64,000 nt of DNA, taken from NCBI RefSeq assembly GCF_004114535.1, contig NZ_LBJC01000015.1, positions 62,001-126,000 of the forward strand, read 5' to 3'. Made by a program: the position numbers and the translations under genes. The notes below the pieces were generated by a model that was given only the letters and a program-made list of their open reading frames with translations, ran no database searches and was not told the origin of the DNA. This DNA comes from Bradyrhizobium nanningense (GTDB taxonomy: Bacteria; Pseudomonadota; Alphaproteobacteria; Rhizobiales; Xanthobacteraceae). Shown piece after piece: positions 37,698 through 46,396 of the stretch; the stretch's first letter is position 1; every line of letters begins with the position of its first letter.

Positions 37698-39586
37698 GCA
37701 GCCCAGCCTCCAATGTCAAAGGATCGCCCGGCGGGAACCCACTGCAAGGCGCGGTTCAGACATGGCGTTTCTCGACTCCCGAGGCGCGCTAGGACTGCGG
37801 TGCACAGCTCAGGCATCACAGGCCAGGCAAGCGTCGCCCACAGCCGCAGGCCCACAAGACTGAGAGCGCAAGCGGCGCGCTCGATGCCCGGATGATAGCG
37901 AGAGTGCAGCGATTCTACTGCAAACCTGTCAAGATCGCGAAGCAAGCGATCGATTAACTCTGCGATCTGCCGCGGCTCGAAACCTTCGACCGAGAATAGC
38001 CGCCCGCCCTCATGCCGGCGCTCGCAAAGCTGCTGATAAAATGCGCGATGCAGGCGCTCCCAAGTGCCGGGCTCCGGCACTGTCCCGCGGTGATGCGTTT
38101 CGACCGCGTTGCTGATAATCTGAATGACGGATGCGAGTCGTCTGCGGCGCCGTTCGATCCAATCGAACGCTTCACCAAGGCTAAAGCTCGTCGCGGCAAC
38201 CGCAGGACGCGTATGGCAAACATATAAGCGCAGCCAGTCGGCGGGAATTCCCCGGCGAATGAGATCATCAGCATATATGACATGGCCCCGAGAGGTGGAG
38301 AGCTTGTAGCCGTCAAGTTGGTAGAATTCGTTGGCAAAAAACCCCACGATGCGAAATCTGCTGGCATCAAAAAGGTGCAGCAAAATCGGAAAGATGATGC
38401 AGCGCAGATACGCGTTGTCGGAGCCAAAGAACAGCGCAAGCTCTACTTCGCCCGAGCCGAGTTCCGCACTGGAGGCGAGCATATCCTGTGCCGTCAAGAA
38501 GCGGGGGACGAGCTCAACAGCCGAATAGAGCTTCAGGTCCTCTTGCCCGCGGAACGGGAGAGCGACTCCCTCCGATGAAGAGATTCCGAGTGGAATGTTC
38601 GGTAGCTTGTGCTGCAGCACCTTGGCGACGAAATCCGGCATTTTGCCGACGTAGGCCCCCGACATCAGGAGCCGCTCGAGCACGACCCGATGCGGCTCTA
38701 GTGGCACGAACATGCGCTTTAGCGGGCGCCATGCTGCTGCGCGGTCGCAGTGATTGCACACCGGATCCACCAGTTCTTCATCAGGCACAAACAGCCCGCA
38801 GTTCTCACATTCCGAGCTTATTTTTTCGCCGCAGTGCGGACACAAGCCTCGCACGTTTGCTTCAAACAGGTATCCGTGCCCATGCTCACAGTACGGAACG
38901 CGAGTGGTTTTCTCGATCAGATGGCCGCAGGCGTCCAGGGCGCTCAAGAACTCGCGCGCGATCTCTTCGAACCGCGGAAGCTCATCCAGCGTCGCGAACA
39001 CATCGAAATCTATTTTCAGCAGACGGTAATTGGCGAGGAAATCATCCGAGTACATTCGCGACGTTTCACGATAGCTTCGCCCTTCGCGCGCAGCGGTTAT
39101 CCCCACATGCGTCTGAAAGCCCAATGAGCCACAAAGCTGGTAACAATCGAATCCGAGTGTCCGTTGCGCCCGGGTAAATATGTCAGCAGCGACGACCGGC
39201 CCGGCCAGATGGCCGAGATGCATGCGTCCATTGGGTGTCGTAAAGCTTGGCAGAACCACGCGCAGACGGCGCTCGCTTTTCGGTGCCTTGACCCGTTCGT
39301 CAATGGTCTGCCGGTCCTCCCACCACACATTTCCCATCACAAGGGTTTCTGCTCCTGTGTTCTTTATAAGATGGGCAGCGAACGGCGGCATCAGTATCAT
39401 GTCTCCGGGGGTGAGCTGCTCCGTGGAAAGCGTTCCGTCACCATAGGTAACCTCGCCGACGCCGGAGAACACGAACAGCATCTCGTGATCGGCATGGCAG
39501 TCAAAGCTTGTGGACTCGCCTCTCTCGAGAGAGAACTTCGATGCGTTGAAGTGGCGGGTAGCCACGTTGTCGCGCAGCTTTTTCAT
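37694..39586 (-). CDS. Cupin-MetRS-like fusion, probable hydrazine synthetase
   Basis: 630 aa from ATG 39586, overlapping the N-hydroxylase stop by 4 bp. Residues 1-100 are a cupin with metal ligands His31, His34, Glu35 ('HADHE') and His72 ('PPFAAH'). Residues 108-630 are a methionyl-tRNA-synthetase-like class I domain: 'PNGRMHLGH' (HIGH motif, 123-126), two Cys pairs at 249-280 (CPHC, CENC, CNHC) for zinc, and 'YKLSTSRGH' (KMSKS equivalent, 428-433). The fusion order matches Spb40 of the s56-p1 pathway and PyrN of pyrazomycin, which join N6-hydroxylysine to an amino acid to make an N-N bond using ATP. Residue choice for the amino-acid partner (glycine or glutamate) cannot be read. Confidence 0.88.
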   Translation of the reverse strand: MKKLRDNVATRHFNASKFSLERGESTSFDCHADHEMLFVFSGVGEVTYGDGTLSTEQLTPGDMILMPPFAAHLIKNTGAETLVMGNVWWEDRQTIDERVKAPKSERRLRVVLPSFTTPNGRMHLGHLAGPVVAADIFTRAQRTLGFDCYQLCGSLGFQTHVGITAAREGRSYRETSRMYSDDFLANYRLLKIDFDVFATLDELPRFEEIAREFLSALDACGHLIEKTTRVPYCEHGHGYLFEANVRGLCPHCGEKISSECENCGLFVPDEELVDPVCNHCDRAAAWRPLKRMFVPLEPHRVVLERLLMSGAYVGKMPDFVAKVLQHKLPNIPLGISSSEGVALPFRGQEDLKLYSAVELVPRFLTAQDMLASSAELGSGEVELALFFGSDNAYLRCIIFPILLHLFDASRFRIVGFFANEFYQLDGYKLSTSRGHVIYADDLIRRGIPADWLRLYVCHTRPAVAATSFSLGEAFDWIERRRRRLASVIQIISNAVETHHRGTVPEPGTWERLHRAFYQQLCERRHEGGRLFSVEGFEPRQIAELIDRLLRDLDRFAVESLHSRYHPGIERAACALSLVGLRLWATLAWPVMPELCTAVLARLGSRETPCLNRALQWVPAGRSFDIGGWAA

Positions 39587-40848
39587 CGATCCTCTCGCAA
39601 TTCGGTCACACGCGAAAGCATTGAGCGGTTCGAGTTCAGCGGATAGAACTCCTTTCCCATGATGCTGTTGATGATGGTTGCGTTGCGGTACGCGACGAGA
39701 GACAGATTCGGGTTTTGTAAACCGTGCTGGATGCGTGTTCTGTTCTGGAGGTAGATCTTGCCTGGTAGGGCAATCCGACTCTCCAGTGAACAATCTGCTC
39801 TGATCTTGGGCAAACCATTCTCAGTGCAGGCGAGCTGCATGATCCGGTCAAGAAATGGCGCAGTGTTTGACACAAAACCAGTGGCAAGGATCACACGATC
39901 GACCGCCACCCTGCGCGTTACTGCTGTCTCGGTACACTTGAGGACAGCTTCGAAAGCCGCATCGTTCTGCCGCAGGCTGTCAAGGCGAGCACTGACAACC
40001 AGCTGGACGCCGGCGTTCTTGTTCTCGACGAAGCGGTGTTCATATATTTGGGAGAATAGCTGATTTGCGAGATCCCGCGACACTCCATCGCTGCTCAGCC
40101 TCTTGGCCTGCACCCATTCTCGTCGACGCGAGAGGGCCTTAGTTTGGAAGTGGCGCAAATAGGCGGGCGTGTAGAACTCGTTCGTGAATGCGCAATCATC
40201 CATTGGTTCGAGGTTATCGTAGAGGGTAACCCAAAGTATCTGCTTCAGGGGTGGGCCGGAGAGCAACTGTTCCATCACCTCGCTGCCGCTTTGCCCGGCA
40301 CCCACGAGCAAGACCCGTTCTCCCGCGGCTAGCGGCGGTCTATTTAGATACTCTGCTACGTGATAGACACGTTCGCCTAACAACGGCCGCGCGCAATCCG
40401 GGACGTCAGGACAGATTCCGAGCCCAAGCACGACGTGTTGAGCGCGACATTCCGTCTGGCTTGTCAAGACGCGGAAATGTGTGGTTTCGGAGCACACGTC
40501 CAGTACTTTTTGTCCAAATCTGAGATACGGAAGCTGATCTGCAACCCAGGCGTAATACTGACCAAACTCATTGCGGGAGACCCCGCCGGACCGTCGATTG
40601 ACGAACGCATGGAGTCGTCCGGTCTGTAGCAGAAAATTGAGAAATGAGAACGGACTGGTTGGATCTACGAGCGACACACAATCTTTGAGATGTGACACTT
40701 GTAACCTGGCGCTGGAAAAGGCCATGCCGGCGTGCCAGGAAAAACCGGGCTTATCTTCAAAAAACACACACCGCAGGCCCGTCGGCTTTACGAGAGCGGC
40801 AAGGCTGAGATTGAAGGGACCAATTCCGATACCAACCACGTCATACAT
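39583..40848 (-). CDS. L-lysine/L-ornithine N-hydroxylase
   Basis: 421 aa flavin monooxygenase. FAD site 'GIGIGPFNLSLAAL', substrate region 'SHLKDCVSLVDPTSPFSFLN', NADPH site 'LLVGAGQSGSEVMEQL', 'DDCAFTNEFYTPAY' and 'VILATGFVSN' match the IucD/PvdA/SidA family, which hydroxylates the side-chain amine of lysine or ornithine. First gene of the operon and coupled to the cupin-MetRS gene, so the product N6-hydroxylysine is the likely substrate of that enzyme. No NIS or NRPS siderophore gene is present, so a siderophore role is less likely. Confidence 0.92.
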   Translation of the reverse strand: MYDVVGIGIGPFNLSLAALVKPTGLRCVFFEDKPGFSWHAGMAFSSARLQVSHLKDCVSLVDPTSPFSFLNFLLQTGRLHAFVNRRSGGVSRNEFGQYYAWVADQLPYLRFGQKVLDVCSETTHFRVLTSQTECRAQHVVLGLGICPDVPDCARPLLGERVYHVAEYLNRPPLAAGERVLLVGAGQSGSEVMEQLLSGPPLKQILWVTLYDNLEPMDDCAFTNEFYTPAYLRHFQTKALSRRREWVQAKRLSSDGVSRDLANQLFSQIYEHRFVENKNAGVQLVVSARLDSLRQNDAAFEAVLKCTETAVTRRVAVDRVILATGFVSNTAPFLDRIMQLACTENGLPKIRADCSLESRIALPGKIYLQNRTRIQHGLQNPNLSLVAYRNATIINSIMGKEFYPLNSNRSMLSRVTELREDR

Positions 40849-41501
40849 GCAACCCGCCGAACTGTTTTTTTGCGGCGAACGGAACGCACGTCCGGTGCCT
40901 TAAGCAAATGAGTCAAGCCTGCACTGAGATCGCTCGTGCCTCGGCGCTAGCGTCAGCCGTTTCTTCGCGTTCATCCGAAGGGGACCGAGTCCCGCTGTAC
41001 CTAGCAAGTCGCGAACCTTCAGTTTGCCGAAAACACCGCCTTCCGAACGCGGTGACATCTCCTGAGCGCTGCGGTTTCAGTCGGCAGCCGTTTCCACCGT
41101 GCAGATAACCTTGTCGTCGGGTTAGGCTCGATCAAACGTATTCGTCACACATCCAGTTCCCCACGTCGAAGAAAGCGAGTTTGACAGCGTTTCCTGAACC
41201 CGCCGCGCCGAGCATGCCCGATCTCGCCGAGGACACTAAGCTTGTTTCGTTGACGAAGCGGCATTTTTTTGGCTCGTTCATGGCGCCCAAACAATCCCGT
41301 TCCGGACGATCATCACCTTGCCTCGATACGCCTGCTGTTTCAGTCCGTCACCTCTGAGGTTTGATAGTTGCTCGGTGCTTGGACGGATTGGCTTTGCTCT
41401 TCGAAGGCAGGTGTCAAGTTCTTTTGGGCCGCGAAGGAGATCGGAGGCGAGCCGACGCAGTTGACCATCGCTGGTCGACCGGCGTAGACGACAAGTGGAA
41501 T
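40849..41501. other. Upstream region of the hydrazine-type operon
   Basis: About 650 bases without a protein-like frame. It must contain the promoter for the minus-strand operon that begins at 40848, but no clear boxes, riboswitch or operator is recognised. No regulator gene is linked to the cluster. Confidence 0.4.
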
Positions 41502-41563
41502 GCACCCTTAGCTCAGCTGGATAGAGCGCCCTCCGATACGTTCGAATCGTGTCGGGTGCGCCA
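41502..41563 (+). pseudogene. tRNA-Arg pseudogene lacking the anticodon arm
   Basis: 62 nt: acceptor strand GCACCCT, D arm (GCTCAGCTGGATAGAGC), T arm ATACG-TTCGAAT-CGTGT, acceptor CGGGTGC, G and CCA are present, as in an alphaproteobacterial tRNA-Arg. Between the D and T arms only about eight bases remain, so the anticodon stem-loop is deleted (roughly 15 nt shorter than a tRNA). It cannot act as a tRNA. The recombinase gene follows in the same direction after about 370 bp, the standard layout of a tRNA attachment site with its integrase. Confidence 0.75.
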
Positions 41564-41929
41564 TCACTCTCGATGGCGAGTCAGGCAAACGCATCTGGGC
41601 TTTGCGCATTGGCGGCCGCTGACCGCCGACAAATGATGCACGAATTGGCAGCAGCCGTGCCAGGCGCATCATCGGGCAGCCAGCATGGCGATGGTTCAGC
41701 TTAGCCCCGCCACGAAGGCTTACGGGCAACCATCCCACTCGGCCCTTTTCGATCACGCCTGATCACGCCTCAGCACTTTGAATAACAACGATTTTTCGGC
41801 TTGTCGCAGAGTCGCACACTATGGCATATTGGGGTCGGTTTTAAGGGGGATCGAAGCGCTTTTTGACCCCAGTTGCAGACCCCTGCAACCCATCTGCTGA
41901 CCCCACTCCAAAGCCCAAGGGAGACCCCA

Positions 41930-43183
41930 GTGCCGAGCCTCACAGATGGCCAAATACGCCGCGCTCTTAAGCAGGTCGAAGAGGCCGGAAAGCAGCTGAG
42001 CCTTGTGGATGGCGACGGTCACGGGACGGGTCGCCTCATCCTTGTGATGAAGCCGATGCCAACCCGCGTCACGGCGGATTGGATGGCGCAGCAGTGGCGA
42101 GACCAGAAGCGCCTCAAGAAAAAGCTTGGCTCCTATCCCTCGATGAGCCTGAGCCAGGCGCGCGAAGTATTCAAGCGCGACTACGCCGACATGATCCAAA
42201 AGGGCCGGAGCATTAAGATCGCGGGCGACACGCGGCCCGGTACCGTTGCCGATCTATTCGAAGCCTACGTCGGTTCGCTCAAGGCTGAAGGAAAGCCTTC
42301 CTGGAAGGAAGCGGAAAAAGGATTGAACAAGATCGCCGATATTCTCGGCCGTAACCGCCCCGCCCGCGACATCGAGCCTGACGAAATCAGAGAGGTCATC
42401 CGCCCGATCTATGAACGCGGCAAACGTTCAATGGCTGATCACGTTCGCAGCTACATCCGATCGGCTTACAGCTGGGGCTTGAAGTCCGAACACGACTACC
42501 GCACCACGTCACCCCGCCGCTTTCGTCTCGCTTACAATCCGGCTGCAGGCATTCCAACAGAACCCAAAAACGTGGGCACGCGCTGGCTCAACGAAGAAGA
42601 ATTCGTGCGTCTCTATCGTTGGCTCGAATGCCCCGATGCGCCGGTTCACCCGCCTTACACACGCGCTGTCAGAATTCTCATGCTGACCGGTCAGCGCGTC
42701 GAAGAGATCGCTCGATTGCATGTCGACCAATGGGATGCAGCGGAGCGAATAATCGACTGGTCAAAGACGAAAAATGGCAAACCTCACGCCATTCCCGTGC
42801 CAAAAATTGCGGCCGAGCTCATAGAGGCGATCAAACCGAATGAGCATGGGTGGTTCTTCCCGTCGGCGACCGATCCGAACAAGCCAGTCAGCCACGGTAC
42901 GCTCTATTCATTCATGTGGCGCCAACGGGACCGCGAAGTCATTCCTGTGGTGACGAACCGCGACCTTCGACGGACATGGAAGACACTCGCCGGCAAGGCC
43001 GGCCTGTCGAAAGAGATCCGAGACCGATTGCAAAACCACACCCTCCAGGATGTTAGCTCCAAGAGCTACGACCGTTGGAATTATATGCCGGAGAAGCGTG
43101 TGGCCATGATCAGGTGGGACAAGTTCGTCCGCGAATTGCTGGCCAAGAAGAGACGGAAGACCGTGCTGCAAGAAGCCGCATAA
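41930..43183 (+). CDS. Tyrosine recombinase / integrase
   Basis: 417 aa from GTG 41930 with AAGGGA upstream; the frame extends to 41873 but the GTG gives the usual 'SLTDGQIRRA' beginning. N-terminal arm and core-binding part ('GTVADLFEAYVGSLKAEGKP'), then the catalytic domain with Arg in 'LMLTGQRVEEIARL', 'NRDLRRTWKTL' (second Arg), His in 'LQNHTLQDVSSKSYDRW' and Tyr in 'YDRWNYMPEKR'. Related to P4-type integrases of islands. Likely moved the DNA that follows, including the CBASS operon. Confidence 0.92.
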   Translation: MPSLTDGQIRRALKQVEEAGKQLSLVDGDGHGTGRLILVMKPMPTRVTADWMAQQWRDQKRLKKKLGSYPSMSLSQAREVFKRDYADMIQKGRSIKIAGDTRPGTVADLFEAYVGSLKAEGKPSWKEAEKGLNKIADILGRNRPARDIEPDEIREVIRPIYERGKRSMADHVRSYIRSAYSWGLKSEHDYRTTSPRRFRLAYNPAAGIPTEPKNVGTRWLNEEEFVRLYRWLECPDAPVHPPYTRAVRILMLTGQRVEEIARLHVDQWDAAERIIDWSKTKNGKPHAIPVPKIAAELIEAIKPNEHGWFFPSATDPNKPVSHGTLYSFMWRQRDREVIPVVTNRDLRRTWKTLAGKAGLSKEIRDRLQNHTLQDVSSKSYDRWNYMPEKRVAMIRWDKFVRELLAKKRRKTVLQEAA

Positions 43184-43389
43184 GCGTCCGCCCCTCATCC
43201 CCCTCTCGCGACGACCCGCTAGCGCGGCCACAGCTCACTCCGAACCGAGCCGGAGATCACCATCGATTGGACATAGCATGCGCGGCCTGCGTTTCGCCTG
43301 CAGAACCTCGGCGATATCGGACTGAAGGGGGAGCCGAATGCGCATACAGCTACGTTCCGGCGCGCGGTGACTGGATCTCGCTTACTGAT

Positions 43390-43568
43390 CATCGGACGCG
43401 ATATGGGAAGTGGGCGCGAAGGTCATCGACGCCTAGGCGAAGACCTTCGGCGCGTTCGCCGAGATGACCGGGCTATCCGCCCCGAACCTCAAGCATATGC
43501 GCACGTTCGCTGATGCATGGACCGAATTTGTGCAACAGGTTGTTGCCTTATTGCGTCAAAAGGCCTGA
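43390..43568 (+). pseudogene. Remnant of a DUF1016 (YhcG-type) nuclease N-terminal domain
   Basis: The frame ending at TGA 43568 reads 'GAKVIDA', a TAG stop at 43434, then 'EMTGLSAPNLKHMRTFADAW' and 'VQQVVALL', which is the pattern of the DUF1016 N-terminal domain of YhcG-type PD-(D/E)XK proteins. The internal stop and the missing catalytic half mark it as a relic. It sits in the otherwise empty 43184-43782 stretch between the recombinase and CBASS operon and suggests earlier cargo. Confidence 0.5.
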
Positions 43569-43782
43569 TCGGCGAAAGTGGTGTATCGCGTTTTCCGGAG
43601 ATTTGTCGTTCGGCTGACCGAAAGTCCGACCAAGATGTTCTTAAGAGGTGCATGGCGATCTTGCTGTGTTCTTAGCCTGTCTTGCTATGCATACTCGGCA
43701 TAGGGGCGCGACCGCAGTCATCGCAGCTTCTGAATACGACGGCTTCGAGATGCGCGACAGCAGCCAGGGCTGAGACCTCGTA

Positions 43783-44337
43783 TCAGTTTCTGCCGACGAG
43801 CTCAGACCGAATTAGCCGAAAGATCTCGGCCTGATACAATGCATCGCGAAGGGCATCATGCGTCCCAGTCAAGACTGGTTTCAGCCTTTCGGCAATCTTG
43901 CTCGAGCGGGTATCGACCCAACGACAGCCGGTCGCCCCCATATACAGTGCCTTGATGTCAAGCGCCGTGAAGCCAAAGGGATTTCTTCCACAAAACCGAT
44001 GGAAATAGTAGTTTACGAAAGACCAATCGAACGGCGCGTTGAACCCGACGAATACCGGCGTTTCATTTCGACCGGTGATCGTCGAGAGCCAGTCAGCAAA
44101 GGCTTGCATGCCATCGGCAGGCGCAAGCCCTCCTCGCGCGAGTTCGTCCAGAGACAACCCGCTCACCTCCAGGGCTTTAGGATCGAAGTTCTGGCTGGTT
44201 GGTTTCAGCTCGCAGGCGAATGTCTTTTCTGGCTGGTAGACGGAGCAGGCGCCGATCGACAACAGACTGAACTCGCCGGGAATTGGACCGGCGGCTTCCA
44301 CATCGACCGAGACGAAGACCTCGCGCTTGTTGTTCAT
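43783..44337 (-). CDS. DEDDh 3'-5' exonuclease, CBASS accessory (Cap18-like)
   Basis: 184 aa. Exonuclease fold with Asp and Glu in 'VFVSVDVEAAGPIPGEFSLL', the second Asp in 'FVGFNAPFDWSFVNYYFHRF' and His-Asp in 'GTHDALRDALYQAE', the DEDDh set. Such exonucleases are recurrent accessory genes of HORMA-type CBASS loci (called cap18). Overlaps the effector gene by 4 bp and closes the operon. Confidence 0.85.
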   Translation of the reverse strand: MNNKREVFVSVDVEAAGPIPGEFSLLSIGACSVYQPEKTFACELKPTSQNFDPKALEVSGLSLDELARGGLAPADGMQAFADWLSTITGRNETPVFVGFNAPFDWSFVNYYFHRFCGRNPFGFTALDIKALYMGATGCRWVDTRSSKIAERLKPVLTGTHDALRDALYQAEIFRLIRSELVGRN

Positions 44338-45500
44338 GAAATCAAAGGCTTCGCTTGAACCAGTGAGGGTCGGTTGCGGATGGCTTGCCAGTGTTCGCGG
44401 AAAGCTCGCCGCCTGTCATCCACAGTGCCCGCTGTCTTCCAATGCAGTCCCGAGAAGGTCGTAATGTCGAAAGGCAGACTCGCGCCTTCTCGCACCATTA
44501 GCATGGTCGGCAGGCCGCGGCCGAGAGCATATCCAAGCTCAAGAAAGCAGTTCGGCCGCGCCCCCGTGATGTCCGCGAGGACCACACTACTGCGATAGAG
44601 CTTCGCGAATATCTCCTGATCGATTCGGGAATGCTCATATGCCTGACGGCCGTCGATAACGACGAGGCGATAGCCCAGCTCGCCTTCGATCACTGGCTGA
44701 ACCACGGTGTCGAAGTAATTCTGAACGTCAGCATAGTCGGGTAGATCAGGATTCAATAGCCGGACGGCAAAGGCCTTGGGACGCTCAAGTGACTCAAGGA
44801 GATCTATTAGCACGGAAACGCGATCGGAAATGGATTGTCGTGGCGGAAAGCGGATCTTGTTGATCCAGTCATGCACGTCTCCGTCCTCGACGATCTGAAA
44901 CAGCCGCCGGCTCTGGCTGCTGGTCAGCCCGAAATTGTAGAGGCGTCTCGCGCCTGTCGTTTCGGGGCAGATAGCCAGGTTGAGCGGAACAACGGGCTTG
45001 CCCGCATCATGATAAAGATTGGCCAGGAAGAGGACCCCCTCGGAGCCACCCAGCGCGACCAAGATGTCACCGAAGCGCGCCTGCGCTTCCATGCGCTTGC
45101 TGGCCATGTTCCAGTGGGCAGCGTTCTCGATCTTGACCAGCGGCGAGGCGCGCAGCTCGTCCCAGAGAGCGCCATACTCCTCAGGAATTTGATCTTCTGA
45201 CTTGTGATGCTGCACTGCGACTGCGAGCGGGCCCGGTACGTTTGCAGGCCGCAGCGTCAGATTACTCTTGATCGTCGTCCAGATCAGCCAGTCAAAGCAG
45301 ATCGGCAGGCTATCGCATTTCCGCACCGGTTCAGCATCGACTGGAATTACGAAATTCGCGCCGCGCTTCACGAGCTCCTTGACCAAAGCGGCTACCAGGT
45401 CGCGCGCGGCGTTGACATCGCTAGCGGTAGCTACGGCCGCATCCTCAACGATGCTGCCGGAGATATGGATGCGCCGACCGAGCAGCGGAGACCGAGCCAT
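44334..45500 (-). CDS. CBASS effector: SLOG domain plus nucleoside-deoxyribosyltransferase-like domain
   Basis: 388 aa from ATG 45500. N-terminal half: 'LLGRRIHISGSI', 'ARDLVAALVKELVKRGANFV' and 'VALGGSEGVLFLANLYHDAG' form a SLOG/STALD (LOG-Smf/DprA-like) nucleotide-binding domain. C-terminal part: 'KLYRSSVVLADITGARPNCF' followed by 'LELGYALGRG' is a DRHyd/TIR-like catalytic strand with a likely catalytic Glu. By place in the operon it is the effector activated by the cyclic nucleotide. Predicted action: cyclic nucleotide binds the SLOG part and switches on an N-glycosidase acting on NAD or nucleotides. Domain identity is read from motifs; activity is inference. Overlaps the ATPase gene by 1 bp (TGATG). 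Confidence 0.75.
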   Translation of the reverse strand: MARSPLLGRRIHISGSIVEDAAVATASDVNAARDLVAALVKELVKRGANFVIPVDAEPVRKCDSLPICFDWLIWTTIKSNLTLRPANVPGPLAVAVQHHKSEDQIPEEYGALWDELRASPLVKIENAAHWNMASKRMEAQARFGDILVALGGSEGVLFLANLYHDAGKPVVPLNLAICPETTGARRLYNFGLTSSQSRRLFQIVEDGDVHDWINKIRFPPRQSISDRVSVLIDLLESLERPKAFAVRLLNPDLPDYADVQNYFDTVVQPVIEGELGYRLVVIDGRQAYEHSRIDQEIFAKLYRSSVVLADITGARPNCFLELGYALGRGLPTMLMVREGASLPFDITTFSGLHWKTAGTVDDRRRAFREHWQAIRNRPSLVQAKPLIS

Positions 45501-46396
45501 CACTTGTCCTCCATCACAGGCGAGGCATGAAGCACTGCAGCCACTGACTTCAGGTGTTCGAACCGCAGCGGCTCCTGTGGGAAGGCTTTGGCCAGCGCCG
45601 CGGGATACAGTCGCGTGCGGATGTCCGAATAGGTCCACGCTGGATAACTGCCGCGCGCACCCGTTGCTGCCACCAGTTCCGAGATCTGGGTCGGGGGGAG
45701 ACGCAGCCCAGAAAGATCCATCTGAAAGAGCTGCCGACGCTCTTCATCCGTCGGGCGCCTGAACTCCTCGATGATTGCGGCGCGTCGGCGGAGTGCGGCG
45801 TCGAGCACCGAGAGCCGGTTTGTGCAAAGGATGACAACGATGCGGCCGCCATATTGCCGGAGATCGTCGACGCCCTGGATCAAGGTGTTCACCGCCACCT
45901 TGTCCTCGTGATGGCTATGATCCTGGGCCCGAGAGGCGCCGAGACTATCGCCCTCATCGATGATCAGGATGGCCCGGCGAGTCTTGCCGGCCGACTGGAT
46001 CACCTTGCGAAACGCCTCAGCGATGAGTGTTCCCATCTCGCCGACCATCCCGCTGCCGCGGACGCGGTTGGACAGCTTGAAGAGAATGGAATCTTCGCTT
46101 CGCGCCTCGGCCACGAGCTTGTTCGCAATGCACTCGGCCATCGCCGTCTTGCCGGTTCCGACATCGCCGTGAAAGATCACGAGCGGATACTGCTCGGCGA
46201 CGAGATCACAGATCGCCAGTTTGCCGCCATGGTGCTTGCGGTTCCATTCGCCCAGACCGCCCACGTTCAGCAAGAGCCGAAGCTGATCATGGACGCGAGC
46301 ATAGCGTGCAGCAAACCCCAACAGCGTGTTTTCCCGCCTGGAGAGCGCCTCACTTGGGAGTGGGGTTTCGCTATCAAAAATGCTCGGCTGACTCAC
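45500..46396 (-). CDS. TRIP13-like AAA+ ATPase of CBASS (Cap6)
   Basis: 298 aa from GTG 46396, which overlaps the HORMA stop as GTGA; longer frames upstream are HORMA shadows. Walker A 'FHGDVGTGKTAMAE', Walker B 'AILIIDEGDSLG', sensor and arginine-finger region 'VVILCTNRLSVLDAALRRRA'. Remodels the HORMA protein to turn signalling off, as in known type III CBASS. Confidence 0.9.
   Translation of the reverse strand: MSQPSIFDSETPLPSEALSRRENTLLGFAARYARVHDQLRLLLNVGGLGEWNRKHHGGKLAICDLVAEQYPLVIFHGDVGTGKTAMAECIANKLVAEARSEDSILFKLSNRVRGSGMVGEMGTLIAEAFRKVIQSAGKTRRAILIIDEGDSLGASRAQDHSHHEDKVAVNTLIQGVDDLRQYGGRIVVILCTNRLSVLDAALRRRAAIIEEFRRPTDEERRQLFQMDLSGLRLPPTQISELVAATGARGSYPAWTYSDIRTRLYPAALAKAFPQEPLRFEHLKSVAAVLHASPVMEDK

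Noticed and set aside
37694..39586. Housekeeping methionyl-tRNA synthetase
   Set aside because: The N-terminal cupin, the altered KMSKS motif (KLSTSR) and the position in a biosynthetic operon argue against a tRNA-charging role.
39583..40848. Siderophore biosynthesis, suggested by the lysine/ornithine N-hydroxylase
   Set aside because: No IucA/IucC-type synthetase, NRPS, acetyltransferase or TonB receptor is linked. The translationally coupled partner is a cupin-MetRS fusion, which points to N-N bond chemistry.
41502..41563. Functional tRNA-Arg
   Set aside because: The anticodon stem-loop is missing; only about eight bases separate the D and T arms.
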